IMG/VR virus record: IMGVR_UViG_3300006638_000031
Location: 1-20,243 of that record
Origin: a virus
Length of the DNA: 20,243 nucleotides
Strand: one strand, 5' to 3'
Shown here one piece after another: positions 8,610-15,467 of this stretch; positions within the stretch are counted from its first letter, which is position 1, and each line of letters starts with the position of its first letter. The translations under genes were made by a program, and so were the position numbers. The notes under the pieces were generated by a model. It saw only the letters and a program-made list of their open reading frames with translations. It was not told where the DNA came from and searched no databases.

Positions 8610-10085
8610 ATGAGTTTGGATATTAACAACAACTATCGTGGTACACTCTATGGTCGTGACCGTTTGGGATACACGACTCCTGATGCGGATGCATCTGAAC
8701 CGCTGCGTCCTTTCCTTCCAGTTCCTTATCCTGCACCTTGGCTTCCGGGTCGTAGACTTGATGAGGGGCATCCTGTGGGAGCTCAAGTAGTTATCAGCTC
8801 GCACCAGATTGTTGGTCTAGATAAGTCAGGGGCTCTTATTCCCGCCGGCTTTATGTCTGGTACTACAGCTAGCTCTATTACCACTGCATCTACTAACACT
8901 CCTATCGGTGCTATTACTGCCTCTTCGCAAACCGGTTCGGTGGTTACCTTTACAGTTACCAGCACTGCTGGTCTGCAAGCTGGAGATACTATCTCTATTT
9001 CTGGTTTGGGAACCAACGGTACCGCTTGGAATGGAGCTTATACTATATTTGCTGTAACCTCCCCTACTCAATTCCAAGTTGTCCAAACTGCTACAACTGC
9101 AGGCTCTGACGGTTCTGGTACAGTCCGCGATTATGAAGGCTTATATTGTGCTATCCAATATGGTCAGAATGACGTCGGGTTTGCACGCAATGCTGTAACA
9201 GGTAATCCTGTGGCCGCGGCAGGTGAATATGTAATCCTCGCTGCCCCAGCTGATGCTGTACTCGGAGACATCGTTGTATTCCCAAATGGTAATACAATTG
9301 CTGTTACAGATGCCGACCTTACATTTGCAACTGGGTTTAATGACGCTGCTCATGCTTCTCGCGTAGTTGGTGTGACAGGTTGTAACCTTATCCCCAACGG
9401 AGTAGCCCGCCCAATCGGATATGCTATTCGTAACGTGTTTCAATTCCTCGGTGGTGTGAACTTGATTAGCACAACCGGTGGAATCTTCTATACCCTTGAA
9501 TCCATGGTTCCTATCCAGTTCCGTATCCACAACTACATGCATGAAATGGGAACAGCTATTCAGACTCATTTCTGTCTCCGCCTGCCTTGGATCGGAGCAA
9601 CTCCTACAGCCCTGCAGTCTTTTGCAGCTGCTGATGGTATCTCTGGATATGTCCAGACAGACTTCGGTCGCAGCTTTGTACACGCAACAGGTGGAATAGC
9701 AGGCAACCCATATGCATTAAATGGATTGTCAGTGGTTCCTTCCCGCTTGGGCTTTGGTTCTGATGCTGGAAATTATTCCTTCTATAACGCAGCCGTCAAT
9801 GGTTTCGATGAAATCTGCGGACGTGTTATTGGAGTGGAGTCTTTGTATCCTATTAGAGACTTTGCAAATAGGGTGAGAACACAGTTTGAACGAGCAACGG
9901 AAGCTGTTGGTCCGTTTACAACCAGAACGCCTTCTATCGGGCAGATGGGTGGTTCGGCAACCCGTGGTATGGATTACATGGTCAACTTGACAAACGATGG
10001 AATCTTCCGTTTGGCTTCTGACCAGAATAAAACAATCCGTCCTGAATACTCTACTTATGTTTATATTCACTTCCTCGCAAGATAA
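8610..10085 (+). CDS. Putative capsid-associated / head decoration protein with Ig-like insert
   Basis: Not assignable to a named family by eye. It starts at ATG 8610 with AAGGAG at 8596-8601 and encodes 491 aa. Residues 1-80 are a head-protein-like N-terminus (a Pro-rich stretch, then LDEGHPVGAQVVISSHQIVGLDKSGALIPAG, which reads as beta strands). Residues about 101-172 are an Ig-like module (GLQAGDTISISGL, NGAYTI, TSPTQFQV) of a type that recurs in later genes. The remainder is beta-rich and ends in a conserved-looking segment FANRVRTQFERATEAVGPF...YIHFLAR. Placement between the protease and the major capsid gene suggests a head-surface or vertex protein; this is inference. The gene that follows directly is not the capsid gene but a small inserted pair. 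Confidence 0.7.
   Translation: MSLDINNNYRGTLYGRDRLGYTTPDADASEPLRPFLPVPYPAPWLPGRRLDEGHPVGAQVVISSHQIVGLDKSGALIPAGFMSGTTASSITTASTNTPIGAITASSQTGSVVTFTVTSTAGLQAGDTISISGLGTNGTAWNGAYTIFAVTSPTQFQVVQTATTAGSDGSGTVRDYEGLYCAIQYGQNDVGFARNAVTGNPVAAAGEYVILAAPADAVLGDIVVFPNGNTIAVTDADLTFATGFNDAAHASRVVGVTGCNLIPNGVARPIGYAIRNVFQFLGGVNLISTTGGIFYTLESMVPIQFRIHNYMHEMGTAIQTHFCLRLPWIGATPTALQSFAAADGISGYVQTDFGRSFVHATGGIAGNPYALNGLSVVPSRLGFGSDAGNYSFYNAAVNGFDEICGRVIGVESLYPIRDFANRVRTQFERATEAVGPFTTRTPSIGQMGGSATRGMDYMVNLTNDGIFRLASDQNKTIRPEYSTYVYIHFLAR
8910..9125 (+). repeat. Ig-like module (copy in the 491-aa protein)
   Basis: Residues 101-172 show the pattern VTFTVTS-x2-GLQAGD-x-ISISGL...NGAYTIFAVTS-x2-QF-x-V...GSGTV, which resembles modules at 12409-12816 and in the 316-aa protein at 17344-17574. 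Confidence 0.5.
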
Positions 10086-10104
10086 TATTAGAGGGAATAT
10101 ATTT

Positions 10105-10167
10105 ATGGCGAGGACCAATGCGTCTCCTAAAGTTTATAACCAAAGGGCAAGCAGTTATTCAGGGTGA
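10105..10167 (+). CDS. Possible 20-codon leader ORF
   Basis: ATG 10105 follows GAGG at 10091-10094 with 10 bases between, and encodes a basic 20-residue peptide (MARTNASPKVYN...) that ends at TGA 10165-10167. It overlaps the start of the Com-like gene in another frame, and that gene's own ribosome-binding site lies within it. It may be chance or a translational coupling device. Confidence 0.2.
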   Translation: MARTNASPKVYNQRASSYSG

Positions 10168-10336
10168 CTCTTTACGCTGTGCAGCACCCAGAGCAAATGA
10201 TAGTCGTAGATCTTGCAACAAGCTTTTAGTAAAGATTAATGAACAGGGTCAAATAGCTGGCAACTTCCGGTGCGAAAGATGCCATCAAGAGATAGAAGTT
10301 AAACTCGCTCCTGCGAGAGAAGATTTAGCAAAGTAA
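10118..10336 (+). CDS. Com-like zinc ribbon protein (72 aa)
   Basis: Small probable nucleic-acid-binding protein with four cysteines, C21, C33, C52 and C55. The segment SCNKLLVK followed by GQIAGNFRCERCHQEIEVK resembles the zinc ribbon of the Mu Com family, in which Com activates translation of the mom DNA-modification gene. In Com the first two cysteines are separated by two residues; here the gap is 11 (RCAAPRANDSRRSC), so the first knuckle is expanded or altered. The start at 10118 has GCGAGGA just upstream. TAA 10334-10336 overlaps the ATG of the HNH gene, so the two are coupled and may have arrived together. No mom-like gene is visible in the window. A generic zinc ribbon regulator is the alternative. 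Confidence 0.6.
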   Translation: MRLLKFITKGQAVIQGDSLRCAAPRANDSRRSCNKLLVKINEQGQIAGNFRCERCHQEIEVKLAPAREDLAK

Positions 10337-10686
10337 TGAATAGTCCTTCTCACAAACGGCTGAACGACCGTTGGATACGAAAACCCACGTCCCGGTATAA
10401 ACAACTGATTAGAGTAGCCGGGTATCGTAAATTAGATGTTACGATTACGTTAGATGAATTTACCCAGTTGATAGAGCAATCTTGTTTTTATTGTAAGGGT
10501 TCATTACCCGCAACTGGTTCTGGATTAGACAGGTTAGATAATAAAATGGGATATGTTCATGGTAATATTGTCCCGTGTTGTAAGCGTTGTAACTTTGTAA
10601 AAGGTTGTTTAGAAAATGCTGGGTTTCGATATCCTAGAACTGAAGAGCTCCTTAGAGAGTTACTAAAGACAAATTTGGAGAATTGA
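10336..10686 (+). CDS. HNH endonuclease (free-standing homing type)
   Basis: Site-specific DNA nuclease of the kind often found as a selfish insert among phage late genes. The 116-aa protein has CFYC at residues 50-53 and the core GLDRLDNKMGYVHGNIVPCC followed by KRCNFVKG. These give the paired zinc cysteines and the N-x2-PCC-x2-CN signature of the HNH_3-like phage group, with Arg in place of the first His (LDR), as is common there. The start overlaps the preceding stop (TAATG). It is the only gene here ending in TGA; nearly all others end in TAA, in keeping with separate origin. It interrupts the block between the 491-aa protein and the major capsid protein. No intron is apparent, since both flanking genes look complete. 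Confidence 0.85.
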   Translation: MNSPSHKRLNDRWIRKPTSRYKQLIRVAGYRKLDVTITLDEFTQLIEQSCFYCKGSLPATGSGLDRLDNKMGYVHGNIVPCCKRCNFVKGCLENAGFRYPRTEELLRELLKTNLEN

Positions 10687-10691
10687 ATAAC

Positions 10692-12059
10692 ATGGCTACT
10701 AAAAAGACCACCGTTGACCAACTTGATTGGAATGATAAGCAAGTTCAGACTGAACTAGTCCGTATGGAAACTATTTTCCGTACTAGTGGAATTGACCCAG
10801 TCGAAAACAAAAGGATTACGATGTCAGACGCTTTGGATATTCCAAACGCTGCCTTCCTTATCCCTAGAGTTCTAACAACCTTCGTGCAAGAAGGTATTGA
10901 ACCAATGTTGATTGGAACTAGCTTGCTACAGCGCATTGATTACGTGCCTGGTATGCAGACAGTATTCCCAGCTATTGACGTCCTCACAGCTCGTGAGGTT
11001 GGCGATGGTATGGCACTTCCAATTTTCAATATCAACGTTGGTGGAGCACAGACCTTCGGTGTGACAGTCAAGCGGCATGGATTGTCTCTCCGAATCTCGG
11101 AACGCTTCGTTGAACAGTCTACTTATCCATGGATCCAGTACTGGATGAGGTTGGCTGGTAATGCTCTGGCCCGCCATAAAGAAGAGTTCATTTTTAACTT
11201 CATTACAGGTCTAGGCACGGTCATCTTTGATAATAGCCCGGCTGCTCGTACGGCTGGTGCTTCAGTACAACCTGTTAAAGGTATCACAACTGGCCGCAAC
11301 CTAAAGGGACAGTTCAATGGTTCCATGACCGCGGATGATGTGTATGATATGTATGCACAAGTCCTGATGCAAGGTTTCATTCCCGACATGATGCTCATCC
11401 ATCCTATGTCGTGGCTGCAATGGGTCAAGGATCCTGTCCTCCGTGAATTTGCTATCCAAGCTGGCGGTGGTTCTTTCTTCGCCCAGTTTACAGGTGACCC
11501 GTCTACAAAGGCCAATCCATTCTTCAACTTTGGAGGAATGGCTGGAGGACAAGGACAAACTGGTCAGTATAGTCAAGGTAACCTGTCTGGTGGACAAACA
11601 TCTACATCAGCCGGCCTGCCACAGAATCAACGTACTGCTCCTACACTTCCTAACTATCTAGGTTTGCCTTTCCGAATTGTAGTCAGTCCGTTTATGTCTT
11701 TTGATCCTATCAATCGTACCGTAGACACTCTCTTGTTCAACAGCCAGAACCTTGGTGCTCTTATCGTTGACCAAGATCCTCATGTTAACTCTTGGGATGA
11801 CCCAATGTATGATCTACGTAACATTGGTATTGAAGAGTCTTATGGTTTCGGTATCTTGAATGAAGGTCAGGCAATCGGTGTGGCAAAGAATATCAAGCTT
11901 CGTCCGAACGAGATCGTTCTTCCAGCCCGTTCTATTATGGACATCGGTGTCCAACAGGCAGCTGGGAACTTCCAGACTTACGAGAACGTGCAAGTCTTCG
12001 GTGCAGCCCCAATCGATCCTACAGCTTCCAGCTTGTCGGATCTGCCTTCCAGCGACTAA
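10692..12059 (+). CDS. Major capsid protein (HK97-like fold)
   Basis: Main shell protein, 455 aa from ATG 10692. An in-frame TTG at 10683 is possible but sits only two bases from GGAG (10677-10680); the ATG is 11 bases away. The N-terminus is a helical delta-like region (about 8-50). Then comes the usual order for this fold: ISERFVEQSTYPWIQYWMRLAGNALARHKEEFIFNFI (spine-helix-like), MTADDVYDMYAQVLMQGFIPDMMLIHPMSWLQWVKDP (P-domain strand and helix), and LPFRIVVSPFM...DTLLFNSQNLGALIVDQDP near the end. A Gly/Gln/Ser/Asn-rich segment at about 278-315 interrupts the core and probably forms a surface loop. The protease upstream and the terminator-like spacer downstream fit a highly expressed capsid gene. 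Confidence 0.85.
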   Translation: MATKKTTVDQLDWNDKQVQTELVRMETIFRTSGIDPVENKRITMSDALDIPNAAFLIPRVLTTFVQEGIEPMLIGTSLLQRIDYVPGMQTVFPAIDVLTAREVGDGMALPIFNINVGGAQTFGVTVKRHGLSLRISERFVEQSTYPWIQYWMRLAGNALARHKEEFIFNFITGLGTVIFDNSPAARTAGASVQPVKGITTGRNLKGQFNGSMTADDVYDMYAQVLMQGFIPDMMLIHPMSWLQWVKDPVLREFAIQAGGGSFFAQFTGDPSTKANPFFNFGGMAGGQGQTGQYSQGNLSGGQTSTSAGLPQNQRTAPTLPNYLGLPFRIVVSPFMSFDPINRTVDTLLFNSQNLGALIVDQDPHVNSWDDPMYDLRNIGIEESYGFGILNEGQAIGVAKNIKLRPNEIVLPARSIMDIGVQQAAGNFQTYENVQVFGAAPIDPTASSLSDLPSSD

Positions 12060-12089
12060 ATATAAGTTGGCGGCATAGAAAGAAACTTG

Positions 12090-12151
12090 AGGTGGCCTAG
12101 TGATTTTGGTCCGGTGGACAAACTGGGCTTAGACATTAGACCACCTTTTTT
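12090..12151 (+). terminator. Branched hairpin with U-tract after the capsid gene
   Basis: AGGTGG (12090-12095) pairs with CCACCT (12141-12146) and CTAGTG (12097-12102) with CATTAG (12134-12139), giving about 12 pairs around one C/A mismatch. The interior holds a second small hairpin, GTCC-GGT-GGAC (12109-12119). Six T residues follow at 12146-12151. It looks like a rho-independent terminator or attenuator for the capsid transcript. The long interior is unusual, so a structured RNA is an alternative. Confidence 0.65.
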
Positions 12152-12164
12152 GTTGAAATCAACA
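12151..12164. promoter_or_regulatory. Palindrome TGTTGA-AA-TCAACA before the 564-aa gene
   Basis: Perfect 6-base inverted repeat with a 2-base centre, directly after the terminator U-tract and 7 bases before the AGAGGA ribosome-binding site (12171-12176). It could be a DNA operator or, as RNA, a 5-pair hairpin with an AAAT loop. No promoter boxes are clear here. Confidence 0.35.
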
Positions 12165-12183
12165 GTTTAAAGAGGAATCCAAA

Positions 12184-13878
12184 ATGGCAACTCCATCTTA
12201 CACAGTTCCATCTACACAAGCTATCAGTCTACAATTGCCCCAGCCTGCAGTGAATGGAGCTGTGGTGTGGTCTGAGACCCCATCTATTGGGCACATCATT
12301 CCTACTAATGATGGTCAGTCTGCTTTGTTTAGTCCAGGGCCTGCTGTGTTTCCATTGACAGCGGCTACGTTAAATAGTGCTACTGCCGCATTAGTGTTGA
12401 CAGCAGTGGCAGCTTCTAGTGGTGGTACAGCAGTTTACACAGGTACAATTACTGGTGGTGCGGCTAATGCTCTGGTTGGTCAAGTATTTGTTGTTGCCGG
12501 GTTTGTGGGTGCCTATAATAATGGGACATTCCTCTGTACGGCTTCCTTGGCTACAACTTTAACATTGTCTAATGTCAGTGCACAGGCAGAAACACATGCT
12601 GGTACAGCTCAAGCAGCTGTTACCCATACAACTTATACAGGTACATTTGGAACTGCAGCTATCGGTAACGGACTAGCTGGAGTTTCAATTGTTGTAGCAG
12701 GTATGGCTGATGCAGCCAACAATGGTACATTTACCATATTGTCTTCTACAGGTACTCAAGTTGGTGTGACTAATGCTTCTGGAGTAACTAGAACTACCCA
12801 GACTGGAACAGCTACGGCTGCGGCTGTTACAAGTACAACAGTAACTGCAGTTATCACACCAAGCGTTGGTGTTTGGAAGCCTGGACATTTATATCGTGTT
12901 GGGGATCAGATCGTTGATGTCAATGGACATACCCAACAGGTCACTGCTGGATCAAGGAATATACAATCAGTTTTTACTCCTTATGCCGGCAAGATTCCAG
13001 GTAGTATTTCTATGCTATTAACTGGTGGTTCTGCTACAAGTACAGCACCGTCTGGTATTCCTTTGTCTGGTGGTTCTGTTGCCATTACTGGTATCTCGGC
13101 TACAGTTCCTTCTACCTTTGTAGTTGGTCAGACAGTTGTTATATCAGGTATGACAACTACAGCTGCTCCTTTGAATGGGAGTTGGGAGTTGTTAGCAGTT
13201 GGGGCAAATAGCCTTACCCTCTATTATAATGGTTCTCCTCTTTCTGCTGTTTCTTTGACCGCGGCCAGCACGGTTTCGGTATCTGGTGATGCTACGCAAT
13301 TTGGTACAGAATATGGTGGAAGTATAGTCAGCGGAACTGTACAGTATGGTACAGTGTTAAACCAAGGTCAGGGTATTAATGGTGATTGGCCAGCTGGTGC
13401 ATCGTCCGCTCTTACTGGTAATACCAAGAAGCCTTATCCAACAACAGGAGCTACCGTCATTTGGGTAGGTTGTGGTTTCTCGGCTGGTCCTCATTCTTAT
13501 GGTGCTTTAGGAGTACCAAGTTTTGATGGACCACAGCAAGACTTTTCTACACCTACTCCAGGTACTGGTTATGGTAATGATACACGAGCCCAATATGCTA
13601 CTTACTCTGAAATTGGTGCTCATGGACTTATTCCTTATTATGATGACGCGGGTAACCTTATAACAAGTGGTTGGCAAGTTGCAAAGGGTACACAGACTTT
13701 TAGTGAATCTTTGATCCTCACGGCGCCAACATTTAGTACAGGTGGTGGTACTACCGTAGATGGTGAGTTAACTTGGACAGATGAAGGCTTGGTTTCTACA
13801 GTAACTTATAATGCCAATCTCACGGTGTCGGCAACAGCTGCTCCTCCTGTTGGTTCTTACGTAACACTTGGTGCATAA
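12184..13878 (+). CDS. Modular virion surface protein with repeated Ig-like domains
   Basis: Large beta-rich protein (564 aa), very rich in Thr, Ala, Gly, Ser and Val. ATG 12184 follows AGAGGA at 12171-12176. Residues about 76-142 and 148-211 are two tandem Ig-like modules (GQVFVVAGF...NNGTF...TTLTLSN...HAGTA and GVSIVVAGM...NNGTFTI...GTA). A third, more diverged copy spans about 297-370 (GQTVVISGM...LNGSWEL...NSLTL). A W/P-type motif (W231KPGHLYRVGDQIVDVNGHTQQVT) precedes the third copy. Another at 515-535 (PTFSTGGGTTVDGELTWTDEG) resembles the motif in the 363-aa protein downstream. Such modules are common in phage decoration and appendage proteins that contact host surface or environment. 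Exact location in the virion is not readable. It is first after the capsid gene and its terminator. Confidence 0.75.
   Translation: MATPSYTVPSTQAISLQLPQPAVNGAVVWSETPSIGHIIPTNDGQSALFSPGPAVFPLTAATLNSATAALVLTAVAASSGGTAVYTGTITGGAANALVGQVFVVAGFVGAYNNGTFLCTASLATTLTLSNVSAQAETHAGTAQAAVTHTTYTGTFGTAAIGNGLAGVSIVVAGMADAANNGTFTILSSTGTQVGVTNASGVTRTTQTGTATAAAVTSTTVTAVITPSVGVWKPGHLYRVGDQIVDVNGHTQQVTAGSRNIQSVFTPYAGKIPGSISMLLTGGSATSTAPSGIPLSGGSVAITGISATVPSTFVVGQTVVISGMTTTAAPLNGSWELLAVGANSLTLYYNGSPLSAVSLTAASTVSVSGDATQFGTEYGGSIVSGTVQYGTVLNQGQGINGDWPAGASSALTGNTKKPYPTTGATVIWVGCGFSAGPHSYGALGVPSFDGPQQDFSTPTPGTGYGNDTRAQYATYSEIGAHGLIPYYDDAGNLITSGWQVAKGTQTFSESLILTAPTFSTGGGTTVDGELTWTDEGLVSTVTYNANLTVSATAAPPVGSYVTLGA
12409..12816 (+). 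repeat. Tandem Ig-like modules, copies 1 and 2
   Basis: Two adjacent modules of about 65 residues (12409-12609 and 12625-12816) share the framework TYTG/VYTGT...G-x-[SV]-[IF]-VVAG-[FM]...A-[YA]-NNGTF...TGTA or HAGTA. A third diverged copy lies at about 13072-13293. The DNA copies are no longer closely similar. Confidence 0.6.
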
Positions 13879-13894
13879 TAACAGTATGTGACCC

Positions 13895-13900
13895 TGGAGG
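13895..13900 (+). promoter_or_regulatory. Ribosome-binding site that sets the 157-aa gene start
   Basis: TGGAGG lies 5 bases before ATG 13906, which makes the upstream in-frame GTG at 13888 unlikely as the start. Confidence 0.65.
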
Positions 13901-13905
13901 TCCTT

Positions 13906-14379
13906 ATGTCTAATATAATTCAGTTCCCTACAAAGACTGATTATACTGGGAAGATAGTTTCAGTCTCACCTGAAACTCCCTTGTCTCGTTTTCAGTGCCG
14001 CGGATTCGTTGTCTTCAAATCCAAGCCTCAAGTAGTCGGTCCTGATGCCGACATGGATGCTATTCAAGTTGCTATCTTGGATGGTCGTCTCCTCGAACTT
14101 GCTCCTGGTGTTGCTACCAAAACAAAGAATGCTAGTCTAAACCCAGCTGGTGAGTTAGGGGATACAGATAAAAAGATATTCACCCTGCAAACCAACGAGG
14201 GTCTTATTGTGCTTACTACCGAGAGTGTAGAACAATCTATGGCGATTGAGAAAGAACTACAAGAAACTGGACAGTTAGACCTCTCCCATTTCCCCTACCT
14301 ACAAAAGAGTAAAGCTGCCGTACCTCATCTTAGTGCTATTACTATCACTGATTTAGAGCCCGAGAAACCTAATGAGTAA
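13906..14379 (+). CDS. Hypothetical protein, 157 aa
   Basis: Unrecognised. The start at 13906 (MSNIIQFPTKTDYTG) follows TGGAGG. It is a soluble, acidic-leaning protein. Residues about 20-50 are beta-prone (CRGFVVFKSKPQVV), and residues about 85-115 are strand-like (KKIFTLQTNEGLIVLTTES) followed by a helix (MAIEKELQETG). One Cys is visible near residue 31. No catalytic motif or membrane segment is seen. The end overlaps the following gene by 8 bases (ATGAGTAA), so translation is coupled. A small virion or assembly protein is plausible from its place between two structural genes. Confidence 0.75.
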   Translation: MSNIIQFPTKTDYTGKIVSVSPETPLSRFQCRGFVVFKSKPQVVGPDADMDAIQVAILDGRLLELAPGVATKTKNASLNPAGELGDTDKKIFTLQTNEGLIVLTTESVEQSMAIEKELQETGQLDLSHFPYLQKSKAAVPHLSAITITDLEPEKPNE

Positions 14380-15463
14380 TCCCACTATCCTATCGGTAGT
14401 CCCAATTGCAAATGCGACTGATGTAGTGTTGGGTTCATCTATTATTGTAGTCTTCTCGGAACCTATAGATACCGATTCAATCAATAATGCTACATTTGTT
14501 CTTACCGGTCCAGACTATAGTTCTGTTATAAGTCCCGGGCAATTCACAGAAGTTAATCCAATACCCAGTCAAGGCAGAGGTTACATTCTTGGTACGTTTG
14601 GATTCTCTACCAAGACTTATTTAGTATGGGCTCCTATTACTGCTTATGCTGTGGGGGCTCAAGTACTTGATAGTAATGGTAGTGTACAGACTGTTAGTGA
14701 GGCTGGTATTTCTTCTCCTTATCAGCCGGCCTGGCTAACAACAGTTGGAGACACTACTATAGATAATGATATTCCAGTATGGCAAGCTTTAATGCTTAAT
14801 CCATTTAGTCAGTTCATATTGGATTCTAATTCTAATCTACAAAAGGTTACTACAACTGGCGGAGGCACAACAGGAAGTGCAGTTCCATTATGGAATAAGA
14901 CTTTAAGTGGTACTACATTTGATGGTAGTCTTGTATGGACTAACTACGGGCCTCTCAATCCTATTGTTTGGGTAAATGGCGGCATAGCAAATAGTGGTGG
15001 TACTGTAGTAACCTTTACTCCATCTAGACCTTTAGCTCCTGGTATCGTTTATACAATACTAATTGTAGGATCTGATTCAACGTTAGCTTCTACTTTTGTC
15101 CATGACCTTTCTGGTAATAATCTGTTACAATCCTATCAATGGTCTTTTACTACAGGTACCATGGATGTAGCTACTCCTCCTACCCAGAATCCTATACCAC
15201 CTCCCAAATCTTTTATTAACCCAGGTCAGATACAAGTTATTCCTAGACCCGCTCCGGGAGCTGATGATCCAAGTATCTCTTCTATCTCTGTTATTGAGCT
15301 TATTTTTCCAGCTCCAATCAATCCGGATAGCTTTGATCCAACGCAGTTGCTTATAGGTATTGAGCCCATCATGGGGGATCCTGATGTGATGGTTCCTCCT
15401 GGTGCCAGTGCTTCTTATATTATTCAGGGTAATAAACTTATAGTTACGGTAACAGGAGTATAA
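14372..15463 (+). CDS. Big_5-type Ig-like virion protein with inserted W/P modules
   Basis: Probable surface or appendage protein, 363 aa. The first 47 residues (ILSVVPIANATDVVLGSSIIVVFSEPID...) match the opening half of a bacterial Ig-like Big_5 (SbsA-type) domain. Its closing half appears only at about 208-262 (TFTPSRPLAPGIVYTILIVG, DLSGNNL, WSFTTG). Between them lie two modules of another kind (about 84-139 and 145-193), with VLDSNGSVQTVSEAG...PAWLTTVGDTTIDNDIPVW and ILDSNSNLQKVTTTG...PLWNKTLSGTTFDGSLVW. A Pro-rich linker (268-281) follows, then the start of a second Big_5-like domain (300-363) that stops before its usual final strands. The start overlaps the previous gene by 8 bases; the stop TAA shares ATAATGTG with the endolysin start. 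Adhesive or host-recognition function is inference. Confidence 0.75.
   Translation: MSNPTILSVVPIANATDVVLGSSIIVVFSEPIDTDSINNATFVLTGPDYSSVISPGQFTEVNPIPSQGRGYILGTFGFSTKTYLVWAPITAYAVGAQVLDSNGSVQTVSEAGISSPYQPAWLTTVGDTTIDNDIPVWQALMLNPFSQFILDSNSNLQKVTTTGGGTTGSAVPLWNKTLSGTTFDGSLVWTNYGPLNPIVWVNGGIANSGGTVVTFTPSRPLAPGIVYTILIVGSDSTLASTFVHDLSGNNLLQSYQWSFTTGTMDVATPPTQNPIPPPKSFINPGQIQVIPRPAPGADDPSISSISVIELIFPAPINPDSFDPTQLLIGIEPIMGDPDVMVPPGASASYIIQGNKLIVTVTGV
14621..14950 (+). repeat. Two W/P-type modules inserted in the Big_5 domain
   Basis: Two related protein modules follow the pattern [IV]LDSN-[GS]-x-[VL]-Q-x-V-[ST]...G...P-x-W...G-[DT]-TT-[IF]-D-[NG]...VW. The same pattern recurs at the end of the 564-aa protein (residues 515-535). 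Confidence 0.5.
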
Positions 15464-15467
15464 TGTG
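15454..15467 (+). promoter_or_regulatory. Ribosome-binding site serving two overlapping start codons
   Basis: AGGAG (15454-15458) precedes ATG 15463 by 4 bases and GTG 15465 by 6 bases. GTG opens the endolysin; ATG opens a different frame of 108 codons. The preceding gene's TAA (15461-15463) overlaps the ATG. Confidence 0.55.

Noticed and set aside
8148-8804. Open frame of 218 codons on the - strand
   Set aside because: Lies opposite the protease-scaffold gene and the next gene start, has no ribosome-binding site of note, and gives a Ser/Arg/Leu-rich translation typical of an antisense shadow.
9141-9683. Open frame of 180 codons on the - strand
   Set aside because: Opposite a well-supported + strand gene; composition is that of a shadow frame rich in Cys, Ser and His.
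10336-10686. Group I intron carrying the HNH gene
   Set aside because: The flanking genes appear complete with their own starts and stops, and no intron-like structured sequence surrounds the HNH gene.
12151-12183. Promoter ahead of the 564-aa gene
   Set aside because: A TTGAAA is present but no matching -10 box lies at proper spacing before the ribosome-binding site.
13888-13905. GTG start for the 157-aa gene
   Set aside because: TGGAGG before ATG 13906 lies inside the extra codons and clearly serves the later start.
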